A stretch of DNA of 64,000 nt from an uncultured Prevotella sp. (GCA_900772835.1 CAAGSA010000037.1:1-64000), one strand, 5' to 3'. Positions 1 to 9,346 are shown, numbered from the stretch's first letter. Made by a program: numbers and translations. The notes: generated by a model not told the origin, from the sequence alone.

Positions 1-1
1 C

Positions 2-220
2 TGCTTTGTGGCTTTGAAAGTATACAAGGAATTGGAGCGCATGCTGAAAGTCTCAGAGATTAAAATGAGCGTAGACAAGGTGCTTGCATTGGCTAAGACC
101 ATCACAACCATACAAATTAAGCTACCTCTGAACAAGGAGGTTTACACCCAAACCATGCTGGTGGCAAGATATCAAAAAATAGCTAAACTATTTGATGGAG
201 ATTTTTGGGTGACGCAATGA
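2..220 (+). CDS. C-terminal end of an IS transposase (truncated by window edge)
   Basis: The reading frame is open from the first base of the window and stops at 220; the GTG at 8 is internal, not a start. The visible 72 residues (VYKELER, then SVDKVLALAKTI, then a tail ending DFWVTQ) resemble the C-terminus of DDE transposases of the IS1634/IS4 type common in Bacteroidales; the family name is from memory and tentative. The last 125 bases (105-229) recur at 34636-34760 as a decayed copy, which supports a mobile origin. Whether the gene is intact to the left cannot be seen. Confidence 0.6.
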   Translation, partial: CFVALKVYKELERMLKVSEIKMSVDKVLALAKTITTIQIKLPLNKEVYTQTMLVARYQKIAKLFDGDFWVTQ

Positions 221-416
221 CGAAGTCAGGAAAAACAATATCTTCTTACATTATATGCAAATTAAGACTTTTGAGTTCTCTTAGTCTTGTATATTAAGGG
301 TTTTGTGGAAACGGAATTTTATAAATTGCTGATGTCAACCATTAATCGTTCATCACTTCAAATTACGGATGAGCCAGAAATACTACATCTCGCCGTATGG
401 AACGGACGCGGAAAGC

Positions 417-451
417 AATAAAAATGCGGCTCCGCCTGACGGAGCCGCATT
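417..451 (-). terminator. Rho-independent terminator of the TonB receptor/lipoprotein operon
   Basis: A perfect 12-bp stem (AATGCGGCTCCG at 423-434 with its complement at 440-451) closes a 5-nt loop. On the minus strand it is followed by a T-rich run read from 424 down to 417. It lies about 50 bases past the stop of the minus-strand lipoprotein gene. Confidence 0.85.
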
Positions 452-503
452 CCTTATATTCCGGTATTGCTTTTCTGCTTTGCAATGAGAGAAGAGGGAG
501 GGA

Positions 504-2558
504 TTAGTTTTCTTCCTTTTCCCTTACGATGATATTCTTGAACTCGTATGTAGGAGCGATTTCTGCAGTGCTCTTGTATACGAAGGCGATGTGGATGTTC
601 TTGCCCACGTACTGTGCGAGAGAAATCGGATCGACAGTGCTGAATGTCCATGATGTTCCTTCGGCGCCATTGTTCACGGTGAGGTTCTCCCATGTGGCAG
701 CGGCAACATTCTCGCCGTCGAAATCTGCCGAAACCTTCACCTGTACGAAGTCCTCACGGTTGGATCCGCTCAGGAAGTTCAATGCCTCATCGAATACGAA
801 TTCGGGGTTGATGGCTTTCTTGAAGTTGATTGCCGGAGAAACGAGCCAACTCTCCGAAGCGTAGTTCTTGTCAGTGTGGGCAGAAGCCTTCCAACCGTAG
901 TTCGTCGTGTTCTGCCATACGAAGGAGAGACCACCAAGGTCAACGTTGTAGATCTTGAAGCCACCCTCGTTGCCGAGCAGAGACTCGTTCATGTAGATGC
1001 TGATGCGTGCCTCGATGCCGTTTTCCGACTTTGAGAATGTGGTTGTCTCCTTCTTGTATTCCTTTGACTCTGCCCATCCGCCGGCTGCACTGAAGGTGTA
1101 TTCCTTTACAGCCATTGCCGATGCCGACTTGCGGTAAGCCACGGCAACCTTCTGTCCGTCCTCGGCAAACGGATATTCGCGCTGCAGGAGTGCTGGCAGA
1201 TATGCGTCTGGCTTGGAAATGGTGTTGGCACCGATCATGGTGTACCACTCCGGCTGTGCGGCAATGACCTTTGCACCGTCGGTTGTGTATGGCTTCCACA
1301 ATGTGCCGTTGTATCTGTATACCACCGACTTGTTCGGCTTGGCGGCTGCGGCAGCGCGTGCTGCTGCTCTTGCCTTGGCCGAGTTGGCGGCATTCTCCAC
1401 GTTGAGTATCATCGTGTTGAGGTATGTGGTGCCAGTCTTGCTTGTGGTGGCGCCGATGGCATAGCCATGGATGATAACGTAGGCTCCGTTGAGACTTGCA
1501 TCCACCATACCCTCTGGAACGTTGGCAAGGCTGCCCTGGATTTCGGTTCCCTCAACGGCAACGTTGTAGTAGTTGCCGGAGATGGTGAGCTTGCCGGCAT
1601 ATCTCACGTATTCCACCTTGGGGTTCTTCACGTACTCCTCGAATCCGGCTGCATCGAGATAATGGTATGCAGGATGCTTGTAGTTTGGCTCCTTGCCAGC
1701 CTTGGTCACCTCTACGGTGAGTTCGGTGTCCTTCTTCGGGAACTGCATCAGTCCGCCGTACTTGGTGGTGGTGCCAGTCACCTTCACCTCGTCGCCTATC
1801 TGCACTTCGCTCGCCTTGAACACGAGGATGTAGCCCGTCTTGTCGGTCATGAGGAAGCCGCGGCTGTATGTAGCACACACGATGCCCTTAACGGCATACT
1901 CGCCGCCCTCGGTGTCGGCAATCACGTCGGCAATCTTCGTTGTGCCGTCGGATGGGGTGTCGGTGCTGCCGCCGCCAGCCGGTTCATAGTCGGAGTAGGC
2001 GTAGTTCACAACCACGGTGTTGCCTTCCTCGGCATCCGGGATTATATCGTCGAGCACGTCAGACATCTTGCCAATTGTTGCCGGAGTGAGATAGGCTGCG
2101 GTCGACTTGCCTTCCCATACCGTGCTGTAGTTGTCGGCAGAGAGTGTCACCTCGCCCATCAGCTTGTCGAAATCGCTGAGGTATTCCGACTTGCCGCAAT
2201 ACTCGTTGAACGACACCTTGAACTTAGAGTCGATGTCTGCTTCGGGGTATTTGTCCTGGATGAAAGCCGGCAGGAACTGGTCGGCAGTGATGAGTGTGCC
2301 GAAATATTTTTTATTCTTCAGCTCTTTCAGAGCGTCGGTATAAGGCGTTGTGCCGTCGGTGATGCTTTTGTCGAGCTCTGCGGCAAGAGCCTTGTTTGCC
2401 GACAGGTTCGCTATTGAGGCATAGTCGGCATCGGTGAGCTCCATCGTGACTTCTCTCTTGTCGCCAATCTGATTGGCGAGGTCGAACTGGTCGTCAAAGT
2501 CGTTGCACGAAGCCAATCCCATAAGGGCTACTGCCGACAGGAAATATATCTTTTTCAT
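504..2558 (-). CDS. Surface lipoprotein with OB-fold-like and choice-of-anchor-J-like domains, partner of TonB receptor
   Basis: A 684-residue lipoprotein: residues 1-17 form a lipoprotein signal ending LAS, with lipidated C18 followed by NDFDD. The acidic run after the cysteine fits the Bacteroidetes surface-export signal. A helical N-terminal part (about 35-185) is followed by a GGGSTDTPSDGTT linker, an OB-fold-like segment (about 206-290, containing GDEVKVTGTTTKYGG) and possibly a second one to 390, an Ala-rich linker (390-406) and a C-terminal beta domain (about 515-684, with ASESWLVSPAINF) typical of choice-of-anchor-J/cleaved-adhesin modules. It starts 33 bases after the TonB receptor stop, so the two are probably cotranscribed and form an outer-membrane uptake pair in the style of SusC/SusD. 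It is not a classical SusD (no obvious TPR fold), and the ligand is unknown. Confidence 0.75.
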   Translation of the reverse strand: MKKIYFLSAVALMGLASCNDFDDQFDLANQIGDKREVTMELTDADYASIANLSANKALAAELDKSITDGTTPYTDALKELKNKKYFGTLITADQFLPAFIQDKYPEADIDSKFKVSFNEYCGKSEYLSDFDKLMGEVTLSADNYSTVWEGKSTAAYLTPATIGKMSDVLDDIIPDAEEGNTVVVNYAYSDYEPAGGGSTDTPSDGTTKIADVIADTEGGEYAVKGIVCATYSRGFLMTDKTGYILVFKASEVQIGDEVKVTGTTTKYGGLMQFPKKDTELTVEVTKAGKEPNYKHPAYHYLDAAGFEEYVKNPKVEYVRYAGKLTISGNYYNVAVEGTEIQGSLANVPEGMVDASLNGAYVIIHGYAIGATTSKTGTTYLNTMILNVENAANSAKARAAARAAAAAKPNKSVVYRYNGTLWKPYTTDGAKVIAAQPEWYTMIGANTISKPDAYLPALLQREYPFAEDGQKVAVAYRKSASAMAVKEYTFSAAGGWAESKEYKKETTTFSKSENGIEARISIYMNESLLGNEGGFKIYNVDLGGLSFVWQNTTNYGWKASAHTDKNYASESWLVSPAINFKKAINPEFVFDEALNFLSGSNREDFVQVKVSADFDGENVAAATWENLTVNNGAEGTSWTFSTVDPISLAQYVGKNIHIAFVYKSTAEIAPTYEFKNIIVREKEEN

Positions 2559-2591
2559 AATCTTATGTCTTATGTATAATAATAGGTGTGA

Positions 2592-5288
2592 TTAGAAATT
2601 AACTTTCAGTCTTGTGCTGAATGTACGTCCGAAGGCATAGAATCCGTAAATGTTGTCCTTGTTGGCAGCACCGGAACGCGGGTTCCACACCTTGCCCAGA
2701 TACTGATAGTCGAAGAGGTTGTTTACGTTTCCGGAAATCGTGGCGTTCAGTCCTGCAAGCTTGAACTTGTAAGAGGCGTTGAGGTCGAACTGGCTTGCTG
2801 TAGGAGCCTTCCACGGGTCGGCAACGGTGGTTGTCTTTCCCGGGGTCAGGTTGTTTGAACCTACCTGATAGTAGGCGTAGTTGCGTGCGTAGAGTGTCCA
2901 GTCGGCGCCTATGCGTATCTGCTTGCCTATCTTCACTGTTGCTCCGAGGGCTGCCGTGGTCTGTGCAGAACCTCCCACGCGGATGCCTTTCAGAGCGACA
3001 CCGGCAAAGTAGTGGTCGTCGGCAAGCGGTGCGCTGGCAACGTTTCCGTCCTTGTCGAGCGGCTGTCCGTTGGCGTCGTATATATATCCCTTGGCATTGC
3101 TGTCCCACTGCCAGTCGCCGATGGAGAACATTCCGTTGAGGTCGAGCCAATAGAGCGGGCTTGCTTTCACCTCAAGCTCGATACCCTGATGGCGCGCGTC
3201 GAGACCAGCCATGTTTATGTAGCCGTCGGTCTGCTGTGCACCCACCGACAGCTGCTTTGCCATGCTCTTGTCCATCCACTTTGTCCAGTAGGCGTTCAGG
3301 TCAACCTGGAGCCACTTCAGACGGAAGCCGTAGCCAACCTCGAACGAGAGCACCTTTTCGTTCTTTGCGTCGGGATTGGTCACATTGCTTGAGGAGAATG
3401 TCAGGAAGACATTGTTGAACATCGGGGCGCGGCTGATGTAGCCTGCGTTGAAGAACACGTTGTGATTCTCGTTGATGTTATAGTTTGCTCCGCCCTTCAC
3501 CGTGAAGCCGATGTAGCTCTTGGTATCAGACTTGGCGTGATCCTTGTCGTAGTAGAGACGGTCGTAGCGCCAGTATGTAGTGTTGGAGAGAGAGCCGGCG
3601 ATGAATGCCGAGAGGTCGTTCTTTGAATACTCTGTCTGGAAGAATGCACCCTCCTGCACCACGTGTCCGTCGTAGTCGCGGTACATCACGTCGCCCACGC
3701 CGAGCTTCTCGTTCACCCAGTCCGGGTTAGCGGCGTTCACATTGTTGATTGCCTTCGCGTTCTTGCGCGAAGAGTCGATATAGTACTTGCCGCTGTAGAG
3801 GTCAACGATTTCGTTGGTGTGTACGCCCTTGTAAGCACGGAAGTCTATACCGCCGTAGAAGTCGAAGTCCTTGCCCAGCTTGGTGTTGTATGTGGAAACG
3901 AGACCATACCAGTTGTGATAATTCTTCAGCTTGCCCATAACGAGCATTGAGCCGTGCTCGCTCTGCTCATTGATGTCCTGAATCATTCCGTAGTTGAATG
4001 TGCCGTCGGCATTGCGGTATTTTGTCTGCAGTGTGCCGTAGTTTGCTCCATACCAGTCGGTGTAGGAATATCCGTATGTGCCGTTACCCTGTCCGCTGTA
4101 GCCGTAGCCGCGGCCAATCGACATATAGAGCACAGTACTCAGCGATGACTTGTCGTTAATCTGCCACTGGTGGTTCAGACTCAGCTGCGGCTTGTGGTAG
4201 ACGTTATACTCGGCAGAGCGGCGCTGTCCGTTCTTGTCGAAACCGTACGACGAGTTGTACTTGTGGTTCTGCACGCCCCACACCTGCTCGGTCATCTTCC
4301 AGTCGGCAAGCGTGAGGGCTCCCTTGCGCTGATAGTGCTCCTGCGGTGCTCCGAACGCCGTGAACGAGAGTTGGTGCCTGTCGTTAAGACGCTTAGAGAT
4401 GTTCAGGAAGTAGGTGTAGCCCTTGAAGTCGGTGCCCTGTGCGTATCCGTCGCCCCATGTCTTCGAGCCGAGCAGCGTCATTGCCCATCCGCTCTTCGAC
4501 ATTCCGGTGGAAACAGTGAACATCACCTTGTTCATGTTGTCGTTGCCCATACCATAATATATAGAGCCGCCCTTCTTTGCCTCGAGGCTCTTGGTGATGA
4601 TGTTTATGGTACCGCCCACCGACGGAGCCGAAACCTTCGAGGCACCGAGTCCGCGCTGTGTCTGCATGGTGCGGGTCACATCGGTCAGACCAGCCCAGTT
4701 CGACCAGTATACTTTCTGGTTCTCCATGTCGTTCATCGGCACACCGTTCACCATCACGGCAATGTTGGTGTTGTCGAATCCGCGCATATAGATTTCTGAG
4801 TCGCCGTAGCCGCCACCCTCTTTGTTGGCATGCACACCCGGTGTAGACTTCAGAATCTCTGGGAACTCCTGTGTTCCGATTTTCTCCTCGATGAACGACA
4901 TTGGCACTGACGACACTGCAACCGGAGTCTTGCGTGCAACGGCAATCTGTGAGGTCACGATGACGTCGTTCAGCATTCTGCCGTCAGACTCCATCTTTAT
5001 CGTTCCCAGCTCGCCTCTGCTGCGCGGCGACTGCTTGAGGGTTCTTGTCTTGAAACCCACGTACTGGATTGACACCTGCGCGTCTGACTTCACGCCTTTC
5101 ACGACGAACACACCGTCGATGTCGGTTGCTGCGTTCAAACCGCCAACGGAAACAGTGGCACCGATCAACGGCTCGCCCGTCTCCGCGTCAACTACTTTTC
5201 CCCTGAGCACAGACTGTGCTGCAGCTGTAGCTGTGCCGACCAATGCGAGCACTGCCACCAGAAGGAGATGCTTTAGATGATTTTTCAT
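2592..5288 (-). CDS. TonB-dependent outer-membrane receptor with N-terminal carboxypeptidase-regulatory-like domain
   Basis: An 898-residue receptor. Signal peptide 1-24 (cleavage after TAAA, before Q25), a CarboxypepD_reg-like beta-sandwich (about 27-110, GKVVDAETGEPLIGATV), a TonB plug (about 110-235, with FPEILKSTPGVHANKEGGGYG and VGGTINIITKS) and a long beta-barrel ending in a terminal phenylalanine (RLKVNF). It imports a ligand across the outer membrane using TonB energy; the ligand cannot be told from sequence. First gene of a two-gene operon with the surface lipoprotein downstream. The start is supported by the signal peptide and by a Bacteroidetes promoter about 45 bases upstream. SusC-like by architecture, but with no polysaccharide-degrading enzymes beside it, so a peptide, metal-chelate or cofactor ligand is equally possible. 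Confidence 0.92.
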   Translation of the reverse strand: MKNHLKHLLLVAVLALVGTATAAAQSVLRGKVVDAETGEPLIGATVSVGGLNAATDIDGVFVVKGVKSDAQVSIQYVGFKTRTLKQSPRSRGELGTIKMESDGRMLNDVIVTSQIAVARKTPVAVSSVPMSFIEEKIGTQEFPEILKSTPGVHANKEGGGYGDSEIYMRGFDNTNIAVMVNGVPMNDMENQKVYWSNWAGLTDVTRTMQTQRGLGASKVSAPSVGGTINIITKSLEAKKGGSIYYGMGNDNMNKVMFTVSTGMSKSGWAMTLLGSKTWGDGYAQGTDFKGYTYFLNISKRLNDRHQLSFTAFGAPQEHYQRKGALTLADWKMTEQVWGVQNHKYNSSYGFDKNGQRRSAEYNVYHKPQLSLNHQWQINDKSSLSTVLYMSIGRGYGYSGQGNGTYGYSYTDWYGANYGTLQTKYRNADGTFNYGMIQDINEQSEHGSMLVMGKLKNYHNWYGLVSTYNTKLGKDFDFYGGIDFRAYKGVHTNEIVDLYSGKYYIDSSRKNAKAINNVNAANPDWVNEKLGVGDVMYRDYDGHVVQEGAFFQTEYSKNDLSAFIAGSLSNTTYWRYDRLYYDKDHAKSDTKSYIGFTVKGGANYNINENHNVFFNAGYISRAPMFNNVFLTFSSSNVTNPDAKNEKVLSFEVGYGFRLKWLQVDLNAYWTKWMDKSMAKQLSVGAQQTDGYINMAGLDARHQGIELEVKASPLYWLDLNGMFSIGDWQWDSNAKGYIYDANGQPLDKDGNVASAPLADDHYFAGVALKGIRVGGSAQTTAALGATVKIGKQIRIGADWTLYARNYAYYQVGSNNLTPGKTTTVADPWKAPTASQFDLNASYKFKLAGLNATISGNVNNLFDYQYLGKVWNPRSGAANKDNIYGFYAFGRTFSTRLKVNF

Positions 5289-5330
5289 ACTCTAAACTTT
5301 GCGTTTTAAATTTATTAATATTTTACACCG

Positions 5331-5338
5331 CAAAAATA
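5331..5338 (-). promoter_or_regulatory. Bacteroidetes -7 promoter element of TonB receptor
   Basis: On the minus strand this reads TATTTTTG, matching TAnnTTTG, about 43 bases before the receptor start. No clear -33 TTTG was found at the usual distance. Confidence 0.55.
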
Positions 5339-5571
5339 CAAATAATGTTTAACTTTCATACCATAGTATAAAGAAATCTTCATTTTTGCAACTGCTTTTT
5401 AACATATTCGTCAGTATTTACCCTTTTTGTAAACATTTCTTGCCGGGCAAAGCTCCGCACCGCGCCAGGACGGAAAACGATCCAAGACATCCCCGCCAAG
5501 ACACTTTTACACCGTGCCGATGGGGAAAAACACATGGAAATCAAGCAAAATGTCAAAATATTGCCGAAAAA
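5339..5571. other. Divergent intergenic region between TonB receptor and glutamine synthetase
   Basis: This stretch separates two divergent promoters. Apart from short, unconvincing ORFs on both strands I see no RNA gene, repeat or clear operator in it. Confidence 0.5.
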
Positions 5572-5603
5572 TTTGGGCGGCATAAACTTAATTACTAAAT
5601 TTG
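5572..5603 (+). promoter_or_regulatory. Promoter of glutamine synthetase gene
   Basis: TTTG at 5572-5575 and TAAATTTG at 5596-5603 are separated by 20 bases, an exact match to the Bacteroidetes housekeeping pattern. The leader to the ATG is about 40 bases. Confidence 0.85.
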
Positions 5604-5648
5604 CGGCGAAAAACAACCCTTATCTAATAACACTTTAACACTATCACT

Positions 5649-7154
5649 ATGAATAGCGAAGAACTTATACTTAATGCAAATGAAGTTGTAGCATACCTTC
5701 AGAAACCGGCTGCCGACTTCACAAAGTCTGACATCATCAACTTTATCCGTGAAAAGGAGATAAGAATGGTGAACTTTATGTATCCAGGCGGCGACGGCAA
5801 GTTGAAGACCCTCAACTTCGTAGTCAACAGCCTGAGCTATCTCGATACCGTGCTCTCCTGCGGCGAGCGCGTTGACGGCTCAAGCCTTTTCTCTTTCATC
5901 AGCGCAAGCAGCAGCGACCTCTATGTGGTGCCACGCTTCCGCACAGCTTTCGTTGACCCATTCGCAGAGATTCCTACTCTCTGCATGCTCGCTTCCTTCT
6001 TCGACAAGGACGGACAGCCGCTCGAAAGCGCACCAGAGCGCACTCTCGCAAAGGCAACAAAGGCTTTCCGCGAGGTTACAGGAATGGAGTTCCACGCAAT
6101 GGGAGAGCTGGAGTACTACGTTATCACTCCCGACACCGGAGCATACCCGGCCGTTGACCAGAAGGGCTACCACGAGTCTGCACCATACGCAAAGACAACT
6201 GACTTCCGCACAAAGTGCATGGACTACATCGCACGTGCTGGCGGCCAGATCAAATACGGACACTCAGAGGTGGGCAACTTCGTTCAGGACGGAAATATCT
6301 ATGAGCAGGGCGAAATAGAATTCCTGCCGGTTCCTGCTGAGCAGAGCGCCGACCAGCTGATGATCGCAAAGTGGGTTATCAGAAACGTTGCATACAGAAT
6401 GGGACTCGACGTGACATTCGCTCCGAAGATTACCGCCGGAAAGGCTGGATCGGGTCTGCACATCCACATGAGACTGATGAAGGACGGCAAGAACATGATG
6501 GTCAAGGACGGCAAGCTGAGCGAGGAGGCTCGCACAGCAATCGCCGGAATGATGGATCTCGCACCGGCTATCACGGCATTCGGAAACAAGAACCCGACCT
6601 CATACTTCCGCCTCGTGCCTCATCAGGAGGCTCCGACAAACGTATGCTGGGGCGACTGCAACCGCTCAGTGCTCGTCCGCGTGCCACTGGGATGGACTTC
6701 AAACAAGGATATGTGCCACACAGCAAATCCGCATGATGCGGTATGGAACCTCGACACCACGCTGAAGCAGACTGTGGAGATGCGCTCACCGGACGGCTCT
6801 GCCGACGTTTACCAGCTCATCGCAGGTCTCTGCGTGGCTTGCCGCCATGGATTCGAGATGCAGAAGGCACTGGAAGTTGCCGACATCACATACGTGAACT
6901 ACAACATCCACGCTCCTGAGTATGCTGAGCGCGTAGCAGCACTGAAGCAGCTGCCTGACAGCTGCGAGGCTTCTGCCGACTGCCTCGAGGCTCAGCGCAA
7001 GGCGTTCGAAGAGCACGGAGTGTTCAGCCCGCAGATGATCGACGGAATCATCGCACAGCTCCGCGAGTTCAAGGACAAGACTATGCGCAAGGACATCGAG
7101 AACAACATGGAGGAAGTGCAGAAACTCGTTACACGCTTCTTCCACTGCGGATAA
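5649..7154 (+). CDS. glnA: Glutamine synthetase family protein (GSI-like, about 500 residues)
   Basis: A 501-residue protein of the length and layout of GSI-type enzymes, not the roughly 730-residue type III GlnN common in the phylum. The beta-grasp N-terminal domain (about 30-120) is followed by the catalytic domain with GELEYYV (metal-binding Glu), AGKAGSGLHIHM (nucleotide/glutamate site), PTSYFRLVPHQEAP and the late EMRSPDGS segment. It would make glutamine from glutamate, ammonia and ATP in the cytoplasm. It is monocistronic: its own promoter at 5572-5603 and a strong terminator at 7196-7237. I see no P-II gene or other nitrogen-control gene nearby. A related gamma-glutamyl ligase activity cannot be excluded. 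Confidence 0.88.
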   Translation: MNSEELILNANEVVAYLQKPAADFTKSDIINFIREKEIRMVNFMYPGGDGKLKTLNFVVNSLSYLDTVLSCGERVDGSSLFSFISASSSDLYVVPRFRTAFVDPFAEIPTLCMLASFFDKDGQPLESAPERTLAKATKAFREVTGMEFHAMGELEYYVITPDTGAYPAVDQKGYHESAPYAKTTDFRTKCMDYIARAGGQIKYGHSEVGNFVQDGNIYEQGEIEFLPVPAEQSADQLMIAKWVIRNVAYRMGLDVTFAPKITAGKAGSGLHIHMRLMKDGKNMMVKDGKLSEEARTAIAGMMDLAPAITAFGNKNPTSYFRLVPHQEAPTNVCWGDCNRSVLVRVPLGWTSNKDMCHTANPHDAVWNLDTTLKQTVEMRSPDGSADVYQLIAGLCVACRHGFEMQKALEVADITYVNYNIHAPEYAERVAALKQLPDSCEASADCLEAQRKAFEEHGVFSPQMIDGIIAQLREFKDKTMRKDIENNMEEVQKLVTRFFHCG

Positions 7155-7195
7155 GAGAAAAGAAATAAAAGCTAAAGGAAAAGTGTAATATATGG

Positions 7196-7237
7196 TCGGA
7201 GAATCCGGTGGAAACCAGGTTCTCCGACTTTTTTTTG
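7196..7237 (+). terminator. Rho-independent terminator of glutamine synthetase gene
   Basis: The 9-bp stem GTCGGAGAA (7196-7204) pairs with TTCTCCGAC (7221-7229) and is followed by eight T residues. Confidence 0.92.
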
Positions 7238-7379
7238 TGCCATATATATTTAAATAGGTTAAAATATTTGCAGATAATGATTAATTGCTTAACTTTGCAA
7301 AGTCGATATGGCAAAGCGTGGATTTACGCCTCTAAAGGCTGCCATACACGCCAAGACACGGCACAGACATATCCGATGA

Positions 7380-7614
7380 ATTTACTTGAAGACAAACAGA
7401 GATATACTTAAAGACGAAAAGACATGCATTTGAAGATACATGGATATGTATTTAAAGATACATAGATATGCATTTGAAAATACATCGATCTGCAGATTGA
7501 CATATACCTAAAGATACATAGATATTTACCTGTATATATTGACACACGCCTAAAGATACATACATATATACTTGTGTATATTGACATATACCTGCAGATA
7601 TATGAATCTATGAC
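7380..7614. repeat. Degenerate 22-bp tandem repeats upstream of nhaD
   Basis: About eight units of 22 bases with a consensus near ATRYAYYTRAAGATACATAGAT run from 7380, interspersed with two 20-base units ending TATTGAC and one 12-base unit. Clear unit starts are 7380, 7402, 7424, 7446, 7468, 7502, 7544 and 7586. The array fills most of the gap between the glutamine synthetase terminator and nhaD. Its regular period produces long antisense reading frames that are not genes. The rest of the gap (7238-7379) shows nothing definite. Confidence 0.8.
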
Positions 7615-7665
7615 AAAACAAAAAGACAAATAACATAATGCACGTATTATAACCAAAAAAACAAG

Positions 7666-9015
7666 ATGACAACATTAACAATGTGTATCGTTGCAATCTT
7701 CGTTCTGGGCTATTTCTTCATAGCCGTGGAGAGTGTGACGAAAGTGAACAAGGCAGCAGTCGCACTGCTGATGTTCGTGGGTTGCTGGACTATATTCATG
7801 CTCGACCCGGGACAGTATCTCGCAGCCGCCGTGGGCGACAAGGTTGGAACTGTGGTGAGCGAAACCATCGAGCACCACCTGGGCAGCACTGCCACTACAC
7901 TATTTTTCCTTATGGGAGCAATGACGATAGTGGAAGTGGTGGACCAGAACGGAGGATTCAACTTCGTGCGCGATCTGCTGAAGACGAAGAGCAAGAAGGC
8001 TCTGCTGTGGCGCATTGCCTTCATGACGTTCATCCTCTCGGCAATCCTCGACAACCTGACCACGTCGATTGTGATGATAATGATCCTGCGCAAGCTCGTG
8101 AGCGACCACAAAGACCGCATCATCTATGCTGCGCTCGTTGTTATCGCGGCAAACTCGGGTGGTGCGTTCTCACCCATCGGCGACGTAACCACCATCATGC
8201 TCTGGAACAAGGGTGTAATCACGGCAGGCGGAGTGATAAAGGAGATAACGCTGCCTTCGCTCGTGTCGATGGTCATTCCGGCGCTCATCCTGTCGCTGTC
8301 GCTCAAGGGCGAACTTGCAGCAGCCGGCAAAGGCGCGGTGATGGCTGGCGGCGACTTTACCGACAGCCAGCGCAAGGTGGTGTTCGTTGTAGGCGTTGGC
8401 GGACTGATTTTCGTACCCGTCTTCAAGTCGATAACCCATCTGCCTCCGTTCGTTGGCATCCTGCTTATCCTCGGTCTGCTCTGGACCGTAACGGAGGTGT
8501 TCTACAGCCGTCTGCCGAACGTGCCCGACGAGGGTGGAATGCAGAAGCGCGTGACGAATATGCTCTCGCGCATCGATATGTCCACAATCCTCTTCTTCCT
8601 CGGCATTCTGATGGCTGTGGCATGTCTGGAAACCATCGGAGTGCTGACACAGCTCGGTCAGGGACTGAACGTATGGTTCGACGGCAACCACTATCTCGTT
8701 ACGGGCATTATCGGTGTGCTGTCGAGCATCGTCGACAATGTGCCTCTCGTAGCCGGATGTATGGGCATGTATCCTGTTGACCCATCGCTGGGCGGCGACA
8801 TGTCGGTTGACGGCATATTCTGGCAGCTGCTTGCCTACTGTGCCGGTGTGGGTGGTTCGATGCTTATCATCGGCTCTGCCGCAGGAGTTGTCGTAATGGG
8901 CCTGGAGAAGATTTCCTTCGGCTGGTATATGAAGCGCATCTCATGGATTGCCTTCGTGGGCTATATTGCCGGCATCGCCGTATATTGGGTAGAGAAGGCG
9001 GTAATAGGACTTTAA
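7666..9015 (+). CDS. nhaD: NhaD-type Na+/H+ antiporter
   Basis: A 449-residue polytopic inner-membrane protein of the ion transporter superfamily. Family hallmarks are GAMTIVEVVDQNGGF (about residues 85-99), SAILDNLTTSIVM (about 125-137) with the Asp-Asn pair expected at the ion site, and ANSGGAFSPIGDVTTIMLW (about 165-183). It would exchange Na+ (or Li+) for H+ and serve sodium and pH homeostasis. The gene stands alone, with a perfect stem-loop terminator downstream. No standard promoter is obvious in the repeat-rich leader, so its control may involve the 22-bp repeats. Separation from arsenite permease or citrate carrier relatives rests on the NhaD-specific motifs. Confidence 0.9.
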   Translation: MTTLTMCIVAIFVLGYFFIAVESVTKVNKAAVALLMFVGCWTIFMLDPGQYLAAAVGDKVGTVVSETIEHHLGSTATTLFFLMGAMTIVEVVDQNGGFNFVRDLLKTKSKKALLWRIAFMTFILSAILDNLTTSIVMIMILRKLVSDHKDRIIYAALVVIAANSGGAFSPIGDVTTIMLWNKGVITAGGVIKEITLPSLVSMVIPALILSLSLKGELAAAGKGAVMAGGDFTDSQRKVVFVVGVGGLIFVPVFKSITHLPPFVGILLILGLLWTVTEVFYSRLPNVPDEGGMQKRVTNMLSRIDMSTILFFLGILMAVACLETIGVLTQLGQGLNVWFDGNHYLVTGIIGVLSSIVDNVPLVAGCMGMYPVDPSLGGDMSVDGIFWQLLAYCAGVGGSMLIIGSAAGVVVMGLEKISFGWYMKRISWIAFVGYIAGIAVYWVEKAVIGL

Positions 9016-9094
9016 AATCCACAAGACTGCATAAAGCACAATAGTTCCGTATAGACAACATACGGCCACACAAAAAACTGTGTATACATATAGA

Positions 9095-9131
9095 TAAAGA
9101 GTTAAGGACCGCATGAATCCTTAACTCTTTA
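9095..9131 (+). terminator. Rho-independent terminator of nhaD
   Basis: A perfect 14-bp stem (9095-9108 with 9118-9131, TAAAGAGTTAAGGA and complement) encloses a 9-nt loop and is followed by TTATTTAT. Confidence 0.8.
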
Positions 9132-9270
9132 TTATTTATAGTTTCCTCGATATATAATCTCCAATCCAAGCGTCCTCAATCAAAGCAACTGCGCCTTGAT
9201 GCCCAACGACAATCCGAAGAGTAGGGAGAGAGCTGAAGTCCTTTTCGCCGAACGGCACTTCGTATGCACA

Positions 9271-9346
9271 ATTGTTAAAATCCTGTCAGTAATGTTTAAA
9301 ATCCTGTCAGCAATGTTTAAAATTCGATGCCCGATGTTTAATTTAT
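9271..9346. repeat. 21-bp tandem repeat between nhaD and hsp20
   Basis: Three 21-base units begin at 9271, 9292 and 9313 (ATGTTTAAAATCCTGTCAGCA type), with a partial fourth at 9334. The first two are nearly identical; the third keeps only its first half. No gene is visible between the nhaD terminator and the hsp20 promoter. Confidence 0.75.

Noticed and set aside
7380..7614. CRISPR array
   Set aside because: Units are contiguous and diverged, with no unique spacers and no cas genes in the window. The same holds for the arrays at 9271, 22856 and 47353.
7408..7656. 82-residue minus-strand frame rich in Tyr, Ile and Cys
   Set aside because: It is the translation of the 22-bp repeat array; no start signal, no family, and it is antisense to the nhaD leader.
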